This document shows, one piece after another, positions 1 through 7,705 of a stretch of DNA of 64,000 nt (positions are counted from its first letter, which is position 1; the number at the start of each line of letters is the position of its first letter). This stretch comes from CBDCUQ01 sp965222835 (lineage in GTDB: Bacteria; Pseudomonadota; Alphaproteobacteria; Rhizobiales; Hyphomicrobiaceae): positions 248,001-312,000 of the forward strand of contig CBDCUQ010000003.1 in NCBI GenBank assembly GCA_965222835.1, written 5' to 3'. The position numbers and the translations under genes are program-made. The notes under the pieces are model-generated. The model was given only the letters and a program-made list of their open reading frames with translations. It was not told where the DNA came from and made no database searches.

Positions 1-467
1 CGGCCAGCATCAATCTCGTCGACACACAAATTGCACTTGGAGACGATGTTCTGCTCCGGGATGTACTGGGGGGCGCCGAATGGACAGGCGGCCTCGCAGC
101 GTCTGCAGCCGATGCACAGTGAAGAATCAATGTCGACAATGCCGTCTTTCTTGCGCTTGTAGATTGCGCCTGTCGGGCAGGTCGGCAAGCACGCGGGTTC
201 CGAACAATGGTTGCACGACATATTGACTTTGTACGCATAGACCTCGGGATACGTTCCGCCCTCCACGTACATGACGCGGCGAAAACGTGGACCCGGTGGC
301 AGGCCGTTCTTGTCCTTGCACGCAATCTCGCAAGCGCGGCACCCGATGCAGTCGACGTTGTGATGGATGAAGCCCAGCTGCATGTCCGGGACTACCGGCA
401 CGTAGACCTCACGCTTCACACGCTTGATCGCTTCTTTGAGCTTCGTCTTGTCTTTATTTGCCGCCAT
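1..467 (-). CDS. 4Fe-4S ferredoxin-type electron-transfer subunit (DmsB/NrfC-like), partial
   Basis: This is the 5' part of a gene that runs off the left edge, with about 155 codons visible. Four cysteine clusters can be read: CIGCRACEIAC, a CNHC...C...C cluster ending in PTCPTG, CIGCRRCEAACPFG, and the start of a fourth at CNLC. That is the layout of DmsB/NrfC/PsrB-type subunits, which carry four [4Fe-4S] clusters and pass electrons to or from a molybdopterin partner. There is no signal peptide, as expected if it is co-exported with the Tat-tagged catalytic subunit. It starts 18 nt after the molybdoenzyme stop, with GGAGG in front of the ATG, so the two are clearly co-transcribed. A membrane anchor or maturation gene may follow outside the window. 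Confidence 0.9.
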   Translation of the reverse strand, partial: MAANKDKTKLKEAIKRVKREVYVPVVPDMQLGFIHHNVDCIGCRACEIACKDKNGLPPGPRFRRVMYVEGGTYPEVYAYKVNMSCNHCSEPACLPTCPTGAIYKRKKDGIVDIDSSLCIGCRRCEAACPFGAPQYIPEQNIVSKCNLCVDEIDAG

Positions 468-485
468 CAGCTGAGCCTCCTTCGC

Positions 486-3071
486 CTAGAGATCCCGCCG
501 GAAGACATGGGCACGCGACGTTGCGAGCTGATCCCATCCGGGGCGATGTTGGAGGTCGCTCTTACGGATATCCGCGAGGACCGTGTTGTAGGCGAACGCG
601 CCTGCCGGACTTGGCTCATCGAGCGTTAGAAAGTCCGGATTTCCTGATCGGTCTATGCCGTCCTTGTCGAGGTCCATCCAAGCACCCTCGTGCAAAACGG
701 CGACGCCGGGCATGCAGCGCTCGGTCACGTAAACCGGAACCACGCAGCGTCCGCGGTCGTTGAATACCTCGACAGTATCACCCGTCTTCACGCCTAGCTT
801 TTCTGCGTCTTTGGCATTGATCGTCACTTCCTGCTCATAGGTTTCCCTAAGCCACGGGATATTATTGAAGATCGAATGCGTCCGATGACGCGGGTGTGGT
901 GAGATGACGTGGAAAGGATGTTTTTTTGTCTTCGGGCTGTTGAGGCTCTCCCAGGGTTCGATCCATTTCGGAATCGCCGGGATTTCGTAACCGTAGGCCG
1001 TCTTCGTCCAGTCTGTGATCGTGGCGAGTTGTTGAGAGAATATCTCGATGCGTCCCGAAGGCGTGTTGAACGGTATACCTTTTTCGATGTTGTCCTGGAA
1101 GGCAACATGGGGCCGATCGAGTTTGAATTTGTAAACGCCGCGCTTCTTGAACTCCTCCCAACTCATGGTGACGTGCTGGTGATGTTGGACGCGCTGCCAC
1201 CAAGCCACCAAATAGGCTTCATCAACCTCATCATTGCGATCGAAGTAGGCGCGCGTGGATCGCGGATTGTAGCGTTCACCAAAACCCAGCCGGTAGGCCA
1301 GTTCGGTAAACACCTGGAAATCGGTCTTCGATTCTCCGAGTGGTTCAATCACTTTCGGACGGTGAATGTAATAGTGACCCTTGTACCAGGGCAGAGCCAC
1401 GTCATGGCGTTCGAAATGCGTGGCAATGGGTAGAAGGAAGTCCGCCCAAATACCCGTCGGCGTGATTGTGGAATCCATGCAAACAAGGAGGCTCTCCTTC
1501 TCGCCGTCCGCCTCCAACTTGCGCAGCGCCTTAATCTCCTTGTTGATGTTCGTAAGCTGATTAAGCCAATCGGACCCTTGCCAGAAAATTCCACGAATGT
1601 TCGGGATAAGGCCATCCATGTTATCTGTGCGCGGCCAGAGGCCGAGCTCTTCGCGCTTGATATCAGGATAGTTCAAAACGCAATGTGCCCAACGATCTGA
1701 CTTAATGGACGCATACCAAACGTTTGCGAAGTTATCGTAGGGATAGGCCACGGCTTCCGCGTGCCAGGCCTTGCCGACGCCTTCTGCACAACCGCCAAGA
1801 ACGCCGACGTTCCCAGTCATCGCCTGCACTGCAGCGGCCATTCGGTTGAACTGTTCGCCATATGCGTTTCGACCAGGGGCCCACGAGGCTTTGAGCGCGG
1901 CCGGCTTCGTCGTCGCATACATTTCTGCAAGCTTCTTGATGTCCGCCGCACTGACACCGCAGATGGGTTCCGCCCATTCCGGTGTTTTCGGCTGGCCGTC
2001 GTTTGTCCCGAGAATGTAGTCCTTGAAATTCTCGCGATCCTTCGCCCAATCCGGCATTGTTCCGGCATCCACGCCGAGGCAGAACCGGTTTATGAACTCC
2101 TGATCGTGCCAATTGTTTGCAAAGATGTGCTGCGCCATGGCGGCCAACATGGCCGCATCGGTATTTGGTTTTATGGGAATCCACCACGCGTCGTAGGCCG
2201 ACGCAGAATCGGTATATTGCGGGTCGACGCAAACAAACTTACAGCCGCGCTGCTTGGCAAGACGCATATAATAGAACGTGTTGCCGCCATGGAATGTGTA
2301 GGCGGGATTCCAACCCCACATGATGATGAGTTTGGAGTGCGCGAACGCGTCGTCTTCGTTCCCGTCCTCAATGGTGCCGAACGTCATCCGCGACGAGAAG
2401 GTCGTACCTTGGTATGAGGGAACCGACCACGAACTGGTGCGGCAACCGAACATACCGAGGAAGCGCGCGAGTAAACCCTCGATCTGATCGGACTTGTGCA
2501 GGACACCGTACGATCCGCCCGCATACGATTGGTCGAGCAAGGCGGTCGGCCCGTACTTGTTGCTCAGATACACCATCCGCTCGGCAATCTCGGAAAGGGC
2601 TTCATCCCAGCTTACGCGCTTGAATTTGGATTCGCCGCGCGCGCCAACCCGCTTCATTGGGTAGAGCAGACGCTCTGGCGAATATAGGCGCGAACGGTAG
2701 GAACGGCCGCGAAGACAGGCGCGAAGCTGAGGTTCGGCTTCAGTGTCTTTGCCGAATTGCCCGTCTTCCTGGTAGCGGCCGTCGTCAGTCGAAAGGCGGA
2801 CGATGACATCGCCCTTCTTGTGTGCAACCAGCATGTGGCGCGCGCCGCAATTGTGAGCACAGCTCGTGACCACGGTGGTCAGATCGTCATCGCGCGGATA
2901 CGGCTCGTAGGCAAATGCCTTAGCCGCGCGCGGTTGCGTGAGGGGCCCAAGTCCGGCCGCTCCGACTGCGGCCATTCCCGCGCTTCCTTTCAAGAAGCTG
3001 CGCCGGTTCGGGTTAAGTCGTGACGTCCACGATGACTCCGAAACTTCCCCGGTCTGATTTCGCTCCATCAT
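486..3071 (-). CDS. DMSO reductase-family molybdopterin oxidoreductase, catalytic subunit (Tat-exported)
   Basis: The 861-residue protein reads like DmsA. It has a Tat signal with NRRSFLKG at about residue 22, the block RACLRGRS followed by YPMKRVGARGE, and a C-terminal dinucleotide-binding half with NDRGRCVVPVYVTER. Bis-MGD enzymes of this type reduce S- or N-oxides or oxidise sulfur compounds in the periplasm. The N-terminal cluster motif is unusual: C71-x3-C75-x3-H79-x39-C119, with His where DmsA has the third Cys. I chose the ATG at 3071, preceded by AGGGAT; an upstream TTG lacks Tat-compatible context. It lies between a small lipoprotein gene and the ferredoxin subunit gene. The substrate cannot be told from sequence. 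DMSO, methionine sulfoxide and another S- or N-oxide are all possible. Confidence 0.9.
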   Translation of the reverse strand: MMERNQTGEVSESSWTSRLNPNRRSFLKGSAGMAAVGAAGLGPLTQPRAAKAFAYEPYPRDDDLTTVVTSCAHNCGARHMLVAHKKGDVIVRLSTDDGRYQEDGQFGKDTEAEPQLRACLRGRSYRSRLYSPERLLYPMKRVGARGESKFKRVSWDEALSEIAERMVYLSNKYGPTALLDQSYAGGSYGVLHKSDQIEGLLARFLGMFGCRTSSWSVPSYQGTTFSSRMTFGTIEDGNEDDAFAHSKLIIMWGWNPAYTFHGGNTFYYMRLAKQRGCKFVCVDPQYTDSASAYDAWWIPIKPNTDAAMLAAMAQHIFANNWHDQEFINRFCLGVDAGTMPDWAKDRENFKDYILGTNDGQPKTPEWAEPICGVSAADIKKLAEMYATTKPAALKASWAPGRNAYGEQFNRMAAAVQAMTGNVGVLGGCAEGVGKAWHAEAVAYPYDNFANVWYASIKSDRWAHCVLNYPDIKREELGLWPRTDNMDGLIPNIRGIFWQGSDWLNQLTNINKEIKALRKLEADGEKESLLVCMDSTITPTGIWADFLLPIATHFERHDVALPWYKGHYYIHRPKVIEPLGESKTDFQVFTELAYRLGFGERYNPRSTRAYFDRNDEVDEAYLVAWWQRVQHHQHVTMSWEEFKKRGVYKFKLDRPHVAFQDNIEKGIPFNTPSGRIEIFSQQLATITDWTKTAYGYEIPAIPKWIEPWESLNSPKTKKHPFHVISPHPRHRTHSIFNNIPWLRETYEQEVTINAKDAEKLGVKTGDTVEVFNDRGRCVVPVYVTERCMPGVAVLHEGAWMDLDKDGIDRSGNPDFLTLDEPSPAGAFAYNTVLADIRKSDLQHRPGWDQLATSRAHVFRRDL

Positions 3072-3170
3072 TTTCGTCAATCCCTGCCAACATTGTTGCG
3101 CGGAGGGCGTTCCCAAACTGGGTGAGATTACCTTCGCGGTTTCCTCGCCGCGCGCATCTTCTCCATCAGT

Positions 3171-3362
3171 TTAAGGGCTCGTATTTTCATCGTCGGTAGG
3201 CGCATTGCCGGACATGCCGCTCATGCCTTGCTGATTTCCTTGTGTCGCTGGCGGCTCGCCGTTCTTGGTTTCATCCTTCTTCTGTTCGGTGCACCCAGCG
3301 CTCAGCGCCAGGGCAACAGCCAGTGTGAGCGCGATAGCGCCTGAAAGGTTCTTGCCAAACAT
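3171..3362 (-). CDS. Small lipoprotein with a GMSGMSG motif
   Basis: The 63-residue protein has an N-terminal hydrophobic helix ending in the lipobox LSAGC, then a short polar Lys/Asp/Glu/Asn-rich tail. The tail contains QQGMSGMSGN, a miniature of the Gly-Met-X repeat in the secreted protein encoded further upstream in this operon. The ATG at 3362 is preceded by GAGGAG nine bases away; an in-frame ATG at 3383 is possible but has no comparable ribosome binding site. It sits between the pentaheme cytochrome (73 nt) and the molybdoenzyme (99 nt). No family is recognised. The shared motif suggests it belongs to the same pathway and is anchored to a membrane. Confidence 0.7.
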   Translation of the reverse strand: MFGKNLSGAIALTLAVALALSAGCTEQKKDETKNGEPPATQGNQQGMSGMSGNAPTDDENTSP

Positions 3363-3435
3363 CTTTGTGTTCTCCTCTGTCATCCGATTGCTCTTCAGCT
3401 GGCGTTTCATTGCGGGGCTTCCAACGCACTTCGCG

Positions 3436-4416
3436 TCATTTTTTGGACAAGCGATGTTCCGGCGCAGACTGCGTGGGGCGGTCTTTGGCCCATTCAGGCG
3501 TTTCTTCGGGCATGTTCGGCCACGGATTGCGCGGATACGGGAAATTGTTCCGATACCAGGCTCGTCCGCCGTGGCAGCCAAGGCAAACGTCTGAGGAGCC
3601 TTCGGCCGCGCGTTTTTCAATCGCTTTTGCATTCAGGTAATTCACCTGGTGGCGTACCGTGCGGAACTGATCTTGGTGGCATGCAAGGCAGCCGTTGGCG
3701 CTGTCTTCCGTTTCGAACGCCTCGCGCAGCTCATGCCATTTCCCCTCGAGGCCCATTGATGCAGCAGGAAACTGACTGTGGCACATGAGGCAGCTCTTTT
3801 CGGGATTGACAGCTTTGCGCATCTTGAAATCACCGAGCGACAAGGACGTCGCGCTCGACCCCGACGCTTCCTCACGTGGATCGTATCCTGCGTGGCAGAA
3901 GTTGCATTTGAGGTTCATGACTTCTTTTGCGAACGCAGATGTCAGGTGACGGGCATGGAACGTGAGTTGGTCACCCTCGTAGGTATCCAGCGTTTGATAC
4001 CAAGCCAACGCGTCGGCCGCTTTTAGTCCGGCTGGCGACGCTTCGCGTACCTTGTGCGTCATGATCTCCTGATGACAGGAGAGGCACTGTGCGTTCGTTG
4101 CCGTGTCAATGCCTGGCTTAAAATGAATTGGATCCCATTTGGCAGTGAGATAGCGTTCTTGCTTGTCTGTTTTAGATATCTTGGCTGTGCCGCCCGTTTC
4201 TGTTGAAGATGACGTACCAGCCTCCGCCGCTGACGAATTGCGCGGCGACGTGCCTGCGCGCTTCGCGTTCGAGGCAGGTTCGTTTTTCGTAGCGTCGGCT
4301 GTCGTAATGCCGGTCTTGGCGCGGTTCGGCGACAGGGCTTGGCCGATAAGAACCGAGACGATAACCCCGCCAACGACGACAGCCGCAACCCCCGCGTTTT
4401 CTAACCACTTGGACAT
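3436..4416 (-). CDS. Membrane-anchored pentaheme c-type cytochrome
   Basis: The 326-residue protein has one N-terminal membrane helix (about residues 8-28), a long Ser/Thr/Ala/Lys-rich linker to about residue 90, and five CxxCH motifs: CLSCH at 111, CNFCH at 171, CLMCH at 209, CLACH at 243 and CLGCH at 278. Many extra histidines between the motifs could be distal haem ligands. This fits a periplasmic quinol- or cytochrome-linked electron carrier tethered to the inner membrane. It is probably the redox partner of the molybdoenzyme/ferredoxin pair encoded downstream. It does not have the short compact NapC/NirT form, and I cannot assign it to a named family. Confidence 0.85.
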   Translation of the reverse strand: MSKWLENAGVAAVVVGGVIVSVLIGQALSPNRAKTGITTADATKNEPASNAKRAGTSPRNSSAAEAGTSSSTETGGTAKISKTDKQERYLTAKWDPIHFKPGIDTATNAQCLSCHQEIMTHKVREASPAGLKAADALAWYQTLDTYEGDQLTFHARHLTSAFAKEVMNLKCNFCHAGYDPREEASGSSATSLSLGDFKMRKAVNPEKSCLMCHSQFPAASMGLEGKWHELREAFETEDSANGCLACHQDQFRTVRHQVNYLNAKAIEKRAAEGSSDVCLGCHGGRAWYRNNFPYPRNPWPNMPEETPEWAKDRPTQSAPEHRLSKK

Positions 4417-4512
4417 GCCGCAGTTCCACTTCTAGCGCGTCATTGTGCGATGGCGGCAGGTCCCAACGCATGCGCCGCACGCGTGTGAACCCACCGCCAA
4501 AGACGTGAGCTG

Positions 4513-5181
4513 CTACTTCTTTTTCTTCTTGTCACCGGACATGCCCTGCATACCGGACATGCCACCCATGCCCTGCATGCCTTGCATGCCGCCCATTCCG
4601 GACATACCGCCCATGCCGGACATGCCGCCCATGCCACCCATACCACCGGCTCGGACCCAGCGAACGCAGGTCAGACCACGGCCGGCCATTCCAGCCATAC
4701 CGCCCATGCCCTGCATACCGGCCATGCCGCCCATGCCCTGCATACCGGCCATGCCACCCATGCCCTGCATACCGGCCATGCCGCCCATGCCTTGCATACC
4801 CGACATGCCGCCCATGCCTTGCATACCCGACATGCCGCCCATGCCACTCATGCCACCCATGCCGGACATGCCGCCCATGCCCTGCATACCGGCCATGCCG
4901 CCCATGCCGGACATGCCACCCATGCCCATGGCACCAGGTGCTGCCCATTCGGCGCAGACCCAACCTGGGCCAGGGCCCATACCGGCCATTCCACCCATGC
5001 CACTCATACCGGACATGCCACCCATGCCGCCCATGCCGCCCATGCCTTGCATACCGGACATGCCGCCCATGCCGGACATGCCACCCATGCCGGACATGCC
5101 TTTTTGCTGGGCATGGCCCGCGCCGGCGAACAGGAATGCCGATACGGACAGTGCGACCAGCGTTGCCAAACTCCGTTTCAT
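4513..5181 (-). CDS. Secreted methionine/glycine repeat protein (Gly-Met-X triplets)
   Basis: The 222-residue protein begins with a clear Sec signal peptide ending AGAGHA before QQKG. The rest is almost entirely a three-residue repeat, G-M-X with X being S, G, A or Q. Two short interruptions break it, one with GWVCAEW and one with GLTCVRW, each carrying a Cys-x-x-Trp. The C-terminus is GDKKKKK. GGAGG precedes the ATG. Methionine at every third position gives a dense thioether surface, known in other proteins for copper or silver binding and for scavenging oxidants such as hypochlorite. Its place between a short secreted protein and the pentaheme cytochrome ties it to the molybdoenzyme operon. 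The function is inferred, not shown. No homologous named family is recognised. Confidence 0.85.
   Translation of the reverse strand: MKRSLATLVALSVSAFLFAGAGHAQQKGMSGMGGMSGMGGMSGMQGMGGMGGMGGMSGMSGMGGMAGMGPGPGWVCAEWAAPGAMGMGGMSGMGGMAGMQGMGGMSGMGGMSGMGGMSGMQGMGGMSGMQGMGGMAGMQGMGGMAGMQGMGGMAGMQGMGGMAGMAGRGLTCVRWVRAGGMGGMGGMSGMGGMSGMGGMQGMQGMGGMSGMQGMSGDKKKKK
4534..5100. repeat. Nine-base-unit minisatellite encoding Gly-Met-X
   Basis: The DNA is a degenerate array of a nine-base coding unit, with higher-order copies that pair a Ser- or Ala-Gly-Met unit with a Gln-Gly-Met-Gly-Gly-Met unit. On the plus strand the unit reads as variants of CATGCCGCC. Because of the repetition, several antisense frames stay open through it. 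Such arrays tend to change length by slippage or recombination, so the copy number may vary between strains and may be collapsed in short-read assemblies. Confidence 0.85.
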
Positions 5182-5430
5182 CTGATGTTCCTCCAGGGTT
5201 TTGTCGTCTCCTTGCCTACCGTCCCAAGCAACGTGCTCTGGCAGGACGGCCTGCGGTCTTCCGAGGCTGTGCCCCGGTCCTTCTCATGCGCTGGCATGAG
5301 AATTCGTTTGGGCGCGTTTGCGTATGCGACGCGTTCCATTGGTGAATTCGGTCGTCGAGCGTTCGGTTCGCGTTCGTCACTCGAAGGTCATTCGTCGAAG
5401 CGCGGCGCCCGCGCGAATTCGCGCGCTCAA

Positions 5431-5766
5431 TCATCTTGCGCTCCCGTGGCTCGGTTTCTTGTGAAGGCCCCTGATGTCGTACGGGCCACGCATCCCCGGT
5501 CGCGTAAACGGCGTGAACCAGGCGCCTTGATCGTCGAGGAAATCGAGATTCTTGGGGTAGGGTTGGCTGATACCCTCTAGCGCCGTCGCAAGCCCGAACA
5601 TCGTAAATCCGGTTTGGCGAACGACTGGCGCACCCTCGGGACGACGATCCGGTGTCGTACCCGCGACCGGTGCCTGACGCGATGACTCCTGCGCCATGGC
5701 CCCAGCAGTTGCGAGCAACACGAACGTTGCGCTCGCCATTACTAAATGCGTCCATTGCATTCGCAT
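5431..5766 (-). CDS. Short secreted protein of unknown function, first gene of the operon
   Basis: The 111-residue protein has a good Sec signal peptide (hydrophobic stretch, then AGAMAQ). A Pro/Arg-rich segment follows, then a compact C-terminal part with FTMFGLATALEGISQPYP and PYDIRGLHKK. There is no cysteine, CxxCH or known metal motif. I do not recognise the family. It is the first gene of the minus-strand run that continues through the Met-rich protein, the cytochrome and the molybdoenzyme, although 249 bases separate it from the Met-rich gene. An in-frame ATG two codons downstream is an alternative start. Confidence 0.6.
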   Translation of the reverse strand: MRMQWTHLVMASATFVLLATAGAMAQESSRQAPVAGTTPDRRPEGAPVVRQTGFTMFGLATALEGISQPYPKNLDFLDDQGAWFTPFTRPGMRGPYDIRGLHKKPSHGSAR

Positions 5767-6353
5767 CGGACCTAAAGGTTTTGTTAACGCTAACTAGCAA
5801 AGCAAGCCTTGTGCCACACAGGTTGACGACCTCTAGTGCGTTGATTTTTTGGGGTCTTCTGCGATCGATCGCAATGCTCGGGGTGCCGCGTTCGGGTGCG
5901 CCTGACAAGATGGCAGGACGAGTCGTCAGGCGTGTCTGACAAAAAGTCAGGACAACGCCAGATGTCGCCGCGGGCGAGCTGCTCGGGAGCGATGAGGGTA
6001 GGGCGGCGACCCGCGCCCGTTCGTTACGATTTCAATCGCATGTCCAGGTGGGAGACGCAAAACGGGCAGGGGACGCGTACCCTGGTGTCGTTGGGCAGGC
6101 CACAGGCGCAACGGGCGAGCGACTGAGGCCATTCTGGGTCGGCCCGGCCACGGTTTTTGCGGGGGTTCGCCGCATGCGGCTTCGGCGTTGATCCGGGCCT
6201 TTCCAGGGCGTCTATCGGGCCATTTGACCCGGCCCATTCAACAGCTTGCGGGCAGTGGGCGGCGCCGCTATAAAGCCGCCTCGCGCCCCGCAACCGGCCT
6301 TACGAGGCAGGCATGCGAGGCGCTTGTAATTGCCTTAAGGGACGTCAGTCGGG
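5767..6353. other. Non-coding region between the redox operon and tRNA-Pro
   Basis: No convincing gene is seen here on either strand. The stretch holds the promoter region of the minus-strand redox operon, a cluster of CTGAC/GTCAG inverted repeats (listed separately), and the upstream region of tRNA-Pro with a TATAAAG stretch near 6270. Confidence 0.5.
5899..5950. promoter_or_regulatory. Paired CTGAC/GTCAG inverted repeats
   Basis: CGCCTGAC at 5899-5906 is inverted as GTCAGGCG at 5925-5932. A second pair, CTGAC-AAAAA-GTCAG, follows at 5936-5950. Four copies of the same half-site within 52 bases, about 130 to 185 bases upstream of the redox operon start, suggest a regulator binding site or an RNA hairpin. 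No known consensus is recognised. Confidence 0.35.
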
Positions 6354-6430
6354 CGGAGCGTAGCGCAGCCTGGTAGCGCACCTGCTTCGGGAGCAGGGGG
6401 TCGGAGGTTCGAATCCTCTCGCTCCGACCA
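6354..6430 (+). tRNA. tRNA-Pro (anticodon CGG)
   Basis: A 77-base cloverleaf can be drawn. The acceptor stem CGGAGCG pairs with CGCTCCG, followed by discriminator A and an encoded CCA at 6428-6430. The D arm contains AGCGCAGCCTGGTAGCGC. The anticodon arm is CCTGC-TTCGGGA-GCAGG with anticodon CGG, and the T arm contains GGTTCGAATCC. The anticodon decodes CCG, a proline codon that is frequent in GC-rich genomes. Confidence 0.95.
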
Positions 6431-6434
6431 GTCC

Positions 6435-6602
6435 TTATTTGCCTGAATCCGATCCGGGACGCCGCGGCTTCTTGATGCACTTGCCTTGGTCAGCATCCCA
6501 GATCTTGCCCTTGCCGCATGATCCGGACCCTCCGGCGGCGGGCGCTGCTGCGGCGAGACCAAGAGCAACACCGAGGATGAGGACTTTTGTGATGCTGTTC
6601 AT
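6435..6602 (-). CDS. Small secreted two-cysteine protein
   Basis: This is a 55-residue reading frame. It starts MNSITKVLILGVALGLA, a signal peptide running through an Ala/Pro-rich stretch, then has SGSCGKGKIWDADQGKC and a basic tail ending DSGK. AAGGGAGA lies at ribosome-binding distance before the ATG. The mature part has two cysteines about twelve residues apart around Lys/Trp/Asp, typical of small periplasmic proteins of alphaproteobacteria with no assigned role. It converges on tRNA-Pro, with its stop only four bases from the tRNA 3' end. Confidence 0.65.
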   Translation of the reverse strand: MNSITKVLILGVALGLAAAAPAAGGSGSCGKGKIWDADQGKCIKKPRRPGSDSGK

Positions 6603-6792
6603 TCGGCCGTTCTCCCTTTGATTGACGGAACCGTCCGCCCGCTATCCAGGGCGCGCGCTCCCAAAGGTCAGTACGGATTTGGGTCTCTTGTGGTTTCAGA
6701 ACGAATTTTCTTGCAGCCCCCTGCCCGCACAGCCATCCCAGGAATACCCCTTTGTCCGGTGCCTGCCGCCAGAAAACCGAAACAGACGCGTG

Positions 6793-7704
6793 ATGAACGA
6801 TCCAAGGCTGCCGCTCGAGACCAGAATGAACTTCGCCTACGCCGTGCCGGCGCCGATGGGCCCAGAGGTCGTGCGCGTGGTGGCCCGCAACCCGAGCCCG
6901 TTCACGTTCAAGGGCACCAACACCTATCTGGTCGGCACAGAATCGCTTGCCGTGATCGATCCCGGTCCTGATCTCGATGAGCATCGTGCGGCTATCCTGG
7001 CGGCCGCTGCCGGCCGGCCTATCACGCATATTCTCACCACTCATGCTCATCGGGACCATATCGACGGTGCCGGAGAACTGGCCGCCGTTACAGGCGCAGA
7101 GACCTGTGCCTATCCGCGCACATCGACAGCTACGGATCTGGATGCCATCGGCCCGTCCGGTAAGGCCTCCATCAATGCCGATTTCACGCCCGATCGCGCG
7201 CTGGCGGATGGGGACTCCATCGAGGGCGAGGGCTGGACGCTCAAGGCGCTGCACACACCGGGGCACGCACCCGATCACCTGTGTTTTGCTTTGGAGGGGC
7301 GGCGGATTCTGTTTTCCGGCGATCACGTCATGGGCTGGAGCACAACCGTAATCGCGCCACCGGAGGGGCGCATGGCCGATTATTTGGATTCGCTTGAACG
7401 TCTTTTGGGACGCAATGACCGGCTTTTTCTCCCCAGTCACGGCGGGCGCATCGAAGAACCTGTGCGCACGGTCAAAGCCTACCTTATTCACCGGCGTTGG
7501 CGGGAACAATCCATTCTCGACGCTATTCAGAACGGGACGGATAGTGTGCGGGCGCTTGTGCCTATCGTCTATGACGGTATCCCGCGTGAACTTGCGGGCG
7601 CCGCTGCGCTTTCGGTGCTCGCGCACGTTGAGCATCTCATCCATTGCGGATTCGTTGCCTGTGATGGCCCCGCAGATTTGGATCGCCCACTCGTCGCGCT
7701 GTGA
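6793..7704 (+). CDS. MBL-fold metallohydrolase (LACTB2-like)
   Basis: The 303-residue protein has the metallo-beta-lactamase-fold zinc motif THAHRDHIDGAG, then HTPGHAPDHLCF, SGDHVMGW and LPSHGGRI, which supply the usual His/Asp metal ligands. The C-terminal segment resembles the winged-helix tail of LACTB2-type hydrolases, a group that includes RNA- and thioester-cleaving enzymes. I start it at the ATG beginning MNDPRLPLETRM. Longer upstream frames add about 57 residues that do not look like this family. The ribosome binding site is weak and an ATG at 6829 is also possible. It converges on the DUF1499 gene. Confidence 0.8.
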   Translation: MNDPRLPLETRMNFAYAVPAPMGPEVVRVVARNPSPFTFKGTNTYLVGTESLAVIDPGPDLDEHRAAILAAAAGRPITHILTTHAHRDHIDGAGELAAVTGAETCAYPRTSTATDLDAIGPSGKASINADFTPDRALADGDSIEGEGWTLKALHTPGHAPDHLCFALEGRRILFSGDHVMGWSTTVIAPPEGRMADYLDSLERLLGRNDRLFLPSHGGRIEEPVRTVKAYLIHRRWREQSILDAIQNGTDSVRALVPIVYDGIPRELAGAAALSVLAHVEHLIHCGFVACDGPADLDRPLVAL

Positions 7705-7705
7705 C

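Noticed and set aside
4445..5580. Long plus-strand reading frames rich in Pro-Met or His-Ala through the Met-repeat region
   Set aside because: They are antisense frames kept open by the nine-base repeat. The minus-strand frame has a signal peptide, GGAGG and a sensible operon position.
5216..5908. A 230-codon minus-strand frame overlapping the first gene of the redox operon
   Set aside because: Its composition is random-looking and Arg/Ser-rich. The overlapping 111-codon frame has a clear signal peptide.
6354..6430. tRNA-Pro as an attachment site for an integrated element
   Set aside because: No integrase gene and no direct repeat of the tRNA 3' end were noticed nearby.
6490..7644. A 384-codon minus-strand frame opposite the MBL-fold gene
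   Set aside because: It is a shadow of the plus-strand gene, which carries the complete metal-binding motif set.
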